From Peptococcaceae bacterium (GTDB taxonomy: Bacteria; Bacillota; Peptococcia; Peptococcales; Peptococcaceae): DNA of 16,676 nucleotides. Both the position numbers and the translations under genes were made by a program. How positions within the stretch are numbered: position 1 is the stretch's first letter; each line of letters starts with the position of its first letter. Shown here piece by piece: positions 14,718-16,676 of this stretch. The DNA is taken from assembly GCA_019420345.1 (NCBI GenBank), contig JAHZHI010000009.1:1-16676 (forward strand). The letters are read 5' to 3'. The notes under the pieces are model-generated. The model was not told the origin of the DNA. It was given only the letters and a program-made list of their open reading frames with translations, and ran no database searches.

Positions 14718-14746
14718 ATTGTAGCGCGAACAACAGCCGTCAGCAA
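14718..14746 (-). promoter_or_regulatory. Probable promoter for nudC
   Basis: On the minus strand TTGCTG (14741-14746) and TACAAT (14718-14723) are separated by 17 bp, about 30 bp before the nudC ATG and after the upstream terminator. Confidence 0.65.
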
Positions 14747-14781
14747 GCCATCAACCTTGCACAAATTCTATCGCATACATC

Positions 14782-14809
14782 AAAAAAACAGCAGTCCTCG
14801 CTGCTGTTT
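14782..14809 (-). terminator. Terminator after the small membrane protein gene
   Basis: The stem AAACAGCAG/CTGCTGTTT (arms at 14801-14809 and 14786-14794) has a 6-base loop and is followed by a T-run on the minus strand. It begins 5 bp past the stop. Confidence 0.85.
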
Positions 14810-14814
14810 CAAAC

Positions 14815-15096
14815 TCATAGCTCATCCACAAATTTTTTTGCTTCGTCCAACGCCATCACAGAAGACGCACGAATCACCTTTACAGCTTCCACCGTTTTTC
14901 CTTCATCTTTTAACGCTTTTGCCCGTGCCTTCACATCATCCGGCACATGCAGCATCGATACCGCCTCATGCCCTGTCGCTTTTGCGAGAGCATCCACTTG
15001 CTCCTGCAGCGCCCGCATCTGTTTTTTCAACGATGCAATTTCCGTGTATGCCAACACAGCCACCAGCGCCACCAACATATACATTACCGCTTCCAT
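14815..15096 (-). CDS. Small single-pass membrane protein with an L7/L12 C-terminal-like domain
   Basis: With the start chosen at 15096 this is a 93-residue protein: one membrane helix (about 4-19, VMYMLVALVAVLAYTE), a short coiled-coil stretch (about 20-40, ASLKKQMRALQEQVDALAKA), then about 50 residues ending KTVEAVKVIRASSVMALDEA. That end resembles the helical part of the ribosomal protein L7/L12 C-terminal domain ([23 protein letters not shown] in E. coli). The frame is open up to 15231, but the longer versions cross the previous gene's terminator or the predicted promoter (15128-15156) and have no Shine-Dalgarno. AAGGA stands 13 bases before the chosen ATG, a long spacing, so a start at 15084 is also possible. 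Function unknown. Confidence 0.75.
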   Translation of the reverse strand: MEAVMYMLVALVAVLAYTEIASLKKQMRALQEQVDALAKATGHEAVSMLHVPDDVKARAKALKDEGKTVEAVKVIRASSVMALDEAKKFVDEL

Positions 15097-15127
15097 CTCT
15101 TCATTCACATCCTTACTAATTTTTTCC

Positions 15128-15156
15128 AGCATACCATACACCCATTCTGCAAGCAA
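15128..15156 (-). promoter_or_regulatory. Possible promoter for the small membrane protein gene
   Basis: On the minus strand TTGCTT (15151-15156) and TATGCT (15128-15133) are 17 bp apart, directly after the permease terminator. Both hexamers are imperfect. Confidence 0.4.
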
Positions 15157-15187
15157 ACAAAAATGACGCAAGCAAAACGCTTGCGTC
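15157..15187 (-). terminator. Intrinsic terminator after the permease gene
   Basis: The perfect 9-bp stem GACGCAAGC/GCTTGCGTC (arms at 15179-15187 and 15065 offset region 15165-15173) has a 5-base loop and is followed by ATTTTTG on the minus strand. It lies 6 bp past the permease stop. Confidence 0.85.
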
Positions 15188-15193
15188 CAAAGA

Positions 15194-16648
15194 TTAATAA
15201 GGCATAAATATGGATACCAATGGCCAGCCAACTAAAGTCGTAACAATCATCCCGACAAATAAAATTATCAGACCACTGCCATATGCCCATTTTGTCGTTA
15301 CATTCTCATTCCCATGCATAATAACAGCATTCATTGATGCAGCAGGAGTTACAAAAGACAAATTCAGCCCCCAGTATACCAGTATGTATACAAGATAAGG
15401 ATTGCCACCCATATTAATCATCATTGTACAAAAAATCGGAACAAATACTATTGCTATTACGAGATTATGAACAATTTGAGTAACAACAGCAACCAACGCC
15501 ATACAACAAATTGCATACAATATCGGATTCATATTGCCAAGCAATGGCTGCAAAAAGCCCATAACTGTATTTAATATACCACAGTTTTCATCTTGAAATG
15601 CATTTGCAAGTGGAATAGTAGCAACAATCATCCACATAACATGCCATGAAATATGGTCGCTACTTCCCTTTGCCAAGTCATAATAAGTTTTACCATCTTT
15701 TCTTCTAATCAGGGTAGCCAATATCGCCAAGAAAATAGAGGTCCCTAAAACACCTTCAAGTTTACCGACAATACCAAACAACGCCCAATTATCTGGCAAA
15801 ATATTAGGCAATGTTAATAGAACAATATAGGCAATCAAAAATCCAAAGCCAATTTTTTGTTCCCAATTCATTTTAACGCCTCTATACTTTGCAAAAACAT
15901 CTTTGTCACCCTCACCTTTAAATCGACTAAAATCAGGGCGCAAAGCAAATAATAATATTAAATAAAATACCAAAGTAATTGCAACATCAATTGCAATATT
16001 TACCACACAAAAGCCAACAAATGGCAGTTCTAATTTGGTTGCTTGAGTAAAGAATGCATTATATACAATAGCTCCAGAGTAAAAAGGAAAACATTGACCG
16101 CCTTGAATTACAATTAAACAAATGACACAAGATAAATACTGAATCCAGCCTGTTTTCTTATCGTACCCCATTGCATCAGCTAAAGAATAAATAAAGCTCC
16201 AGCAAATAAAAATTCCAGCAAACCCTGTTCCAAAGAGCCCAATTACAAGTGCCACTACGAATACTGATGCAATAACCAGCTCAGGTCTTCCCGCACATAT
16301 TTTTCTGGAAATGATCCATTGAGCAACATAATGCGCTGCCTTTGAATCGACAAACACACCACAAATGACATAACATACAAACATCATTGGAATCATATAG
16401 TAAGCAAAGCCTGCGCCAAGATTCTCCGTGATAGAACCATAACCAACCCAGGCAAGTGCCAAAATGGCAAAGAAACTTGGCCAAACCATTTCAAAGAAAA
16501 TCCATCCAAAAATAGTTCCAATGAATACCCCCAGTACACGCATTCCTAGTTCTGAAATTTGGCCAACTGGCGGTAGAAATCCTATCCCAAAAGTTATTAC
16601 CAAATAAATCACGAGCTTTAAGTGAGCTGTCCCCAAAAAGTTGGACAC
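15194..16648 (-). CDS. DASS/SLC13-like anion permease, probably 5'-truncated by an IS element
   Basis: This is a polytopic membrane protein (484 codons as read, about 11-12 hydrophobic segments) resembling divalent anion:sodium symporters of the SLC13 family, which carry dicarboxylates, citrate or sulfate. Recognisable blocks are FLPPVGQISELGMRVLGVFIGTIFGW near the N-terminus, the paired re-entrant regions around GTGFAGIFICWSFIYSLADAMG and TQIVHNLVIAIVFVPIF, and VTPAASMNAVIMHG near the end. The SNT motifs of well-studied DASS carriers are not seen at the matching places, so substrate and coupling ion are unclear. The only start at the 5' end is GTG at 16646-16648, inside an IS3-type terminal repeat, with no Shine-Dalgarno; about the first ten codons (SNFLGTAH) are IS sequence. 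The natural N-terminus is probably lost. Base composition is much more AT-rich than its neighbours, suggesting acquisition. Confidence 0.82.
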   Translation of the reverse strand: MSNFLGTAHLKLVIYLVITFGIGFLPPVGQISELGMRVLGVFIGTIFGWIFFEMVWPSFFAILALAWVGYGSITENLGAGFAYYMIPMMFVCYVICGVFVDSKAAHYVAQWIISRKICAGRPELVIASVFVVALVIGLFGTGFAGIFICWSFIYSLADAMGYDKKTGWIQYLSCVICLIVIQGGQCFPFYSGAIVYNAFFTQATKLELPFVGFCVVNIAIDVAITLVFYLILLFALRPDFSRFKGEGDKDVFAKYRGVKMNWEQKIGFGFLIAYIVLLTLPNILPDNWALFGIVGKLEGVLGTSIFLAILATLIRRKDGKTYYDLAKGSSDHISWHVMWMIVATIPLANAFQDENCGILNTVMGFLQPLLGNMNPILYAICCMALVAVVTQIVHNLVIAIVFVPIFCTMMINMGGNPYLVYILVYWGLNLSFVTPAASMNAVIMHGNENVTTKWAYGSGLIILFVGMIVTTLVGWPLVSIFMPY

Positions 16649-16676
16649 TATGAAAATTAAATAACTTGGTTCTTTA
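16623..16676 (+). mobile_element. End of an IS3-family (IS150-like) insertion sequence
   Basis: The 25 bases at 16623-16647 read TGAGCTGTCCCC then AAAAAGTTGGACA, closely matching the terminal inverted repeats of IS3-family elements (pattern TGAACTG..CCCCAAAAAGTTGGACA). Orientation places the outer tip at 16623 and the element body to the right, beyond the window. No transposase frame is visible in the 29 remaining bases. Confidence 0.7.

Noticed and set aside
15097..15231. Longer start for the small membrane protein
   Set aside because: It would begin inside the permease gene and read through its terminator and the likely promoter, with no Shine-Dalgarno.
1..16676. CRISPR array, tRNA or rRNA genes, phage or defence system
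   Set aside because: No regularly spaced repeats, cloverleaf, rRNA core sequence or defence-type protein was seen on either strand.

Overview
This window reads as a chromosomal housekeeping segment of a low-to-mid GC Firmicute. All 14 protein genes lie on the minus strand. The order spoVB-like, mazG, hup, rqcP, divIC, yabR, tilS, ftsH is the classic Firmicutes yabM-to-ftsH neighbourhood. Several members familiar from spore-formers are missing: there is no room for yabP/yabQ between rqcP and divIC, no spoIIE, and no hpt between tilS and ftsH. A ppx/gppA-type gene sits in the middle instead. A non-sporulating lineage such as the Negativicutes would fit, but this is inference from gene order and I cannot name a genus.

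The minus strand is transcribed from high to low coordinates. (1) 16676-15188: the end of an IS3-type element runs into an AT-rich DASS/SLC13-type anion permease, whose first codons lie inside the IS terminal repeat. (2) 15187-14782: a small single-pass membrane protein with a C-terminus like that of ribosomal protein L7/L12, with its own promoter and terminator. (3) 14746-13818: nudC (NADH pyrophosphatase / NAD-RNA decapping), followed at its stop codon by three imperfect 19-bp direct repeats that look like one end of a transposable element. (4) 13771-10051: a serine operon. A consensus promoter, a serine-type T-box riboswitch with terminator, serC, serA and a histidine phosphatase end at a symmetric terminator. 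The phosphatase is a good candidate for the missing third enzyme, phosphoserine phosphatase. (5) 9981-6926: purA and a SpoVB/MurJ-like flippase in one transcription unit, ending in a terminator. (6) 6900-5801: mazG and then hup, the latter with its own promoter, a TTG start and a strong terminator. (7) 5761-4501: rqcP, divIC, and yabR with a near-consensus promoter and strong terminator. (8) 4494-80: ppx, tilS and ftsH, tightly packed, with a 4-bp ppx/tilS overlap.

Functionally the block combines membrane proteolysis and tRNA modification (ftsH, tilS), polyphosphate or (p)ppGpp metabolism (ppx/gppA), ribosome-associated factors (rqcP, yabR), division (divIC), nucleotide pool cleaning (mazG, nudC), AMP synthesis (purA), envelope lipid-linked precursor export (spoVB-like) and amino-acid-regulated serine synthesis. 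I see no tRNA, rRNA, CRISPR array, phage gene or defence system. The points most worth checking are the phosphatase in the T-box serine operon, the IS3 end fused to the permease, the repeats abutting nudC, and the L7/L12-like membrane protein.
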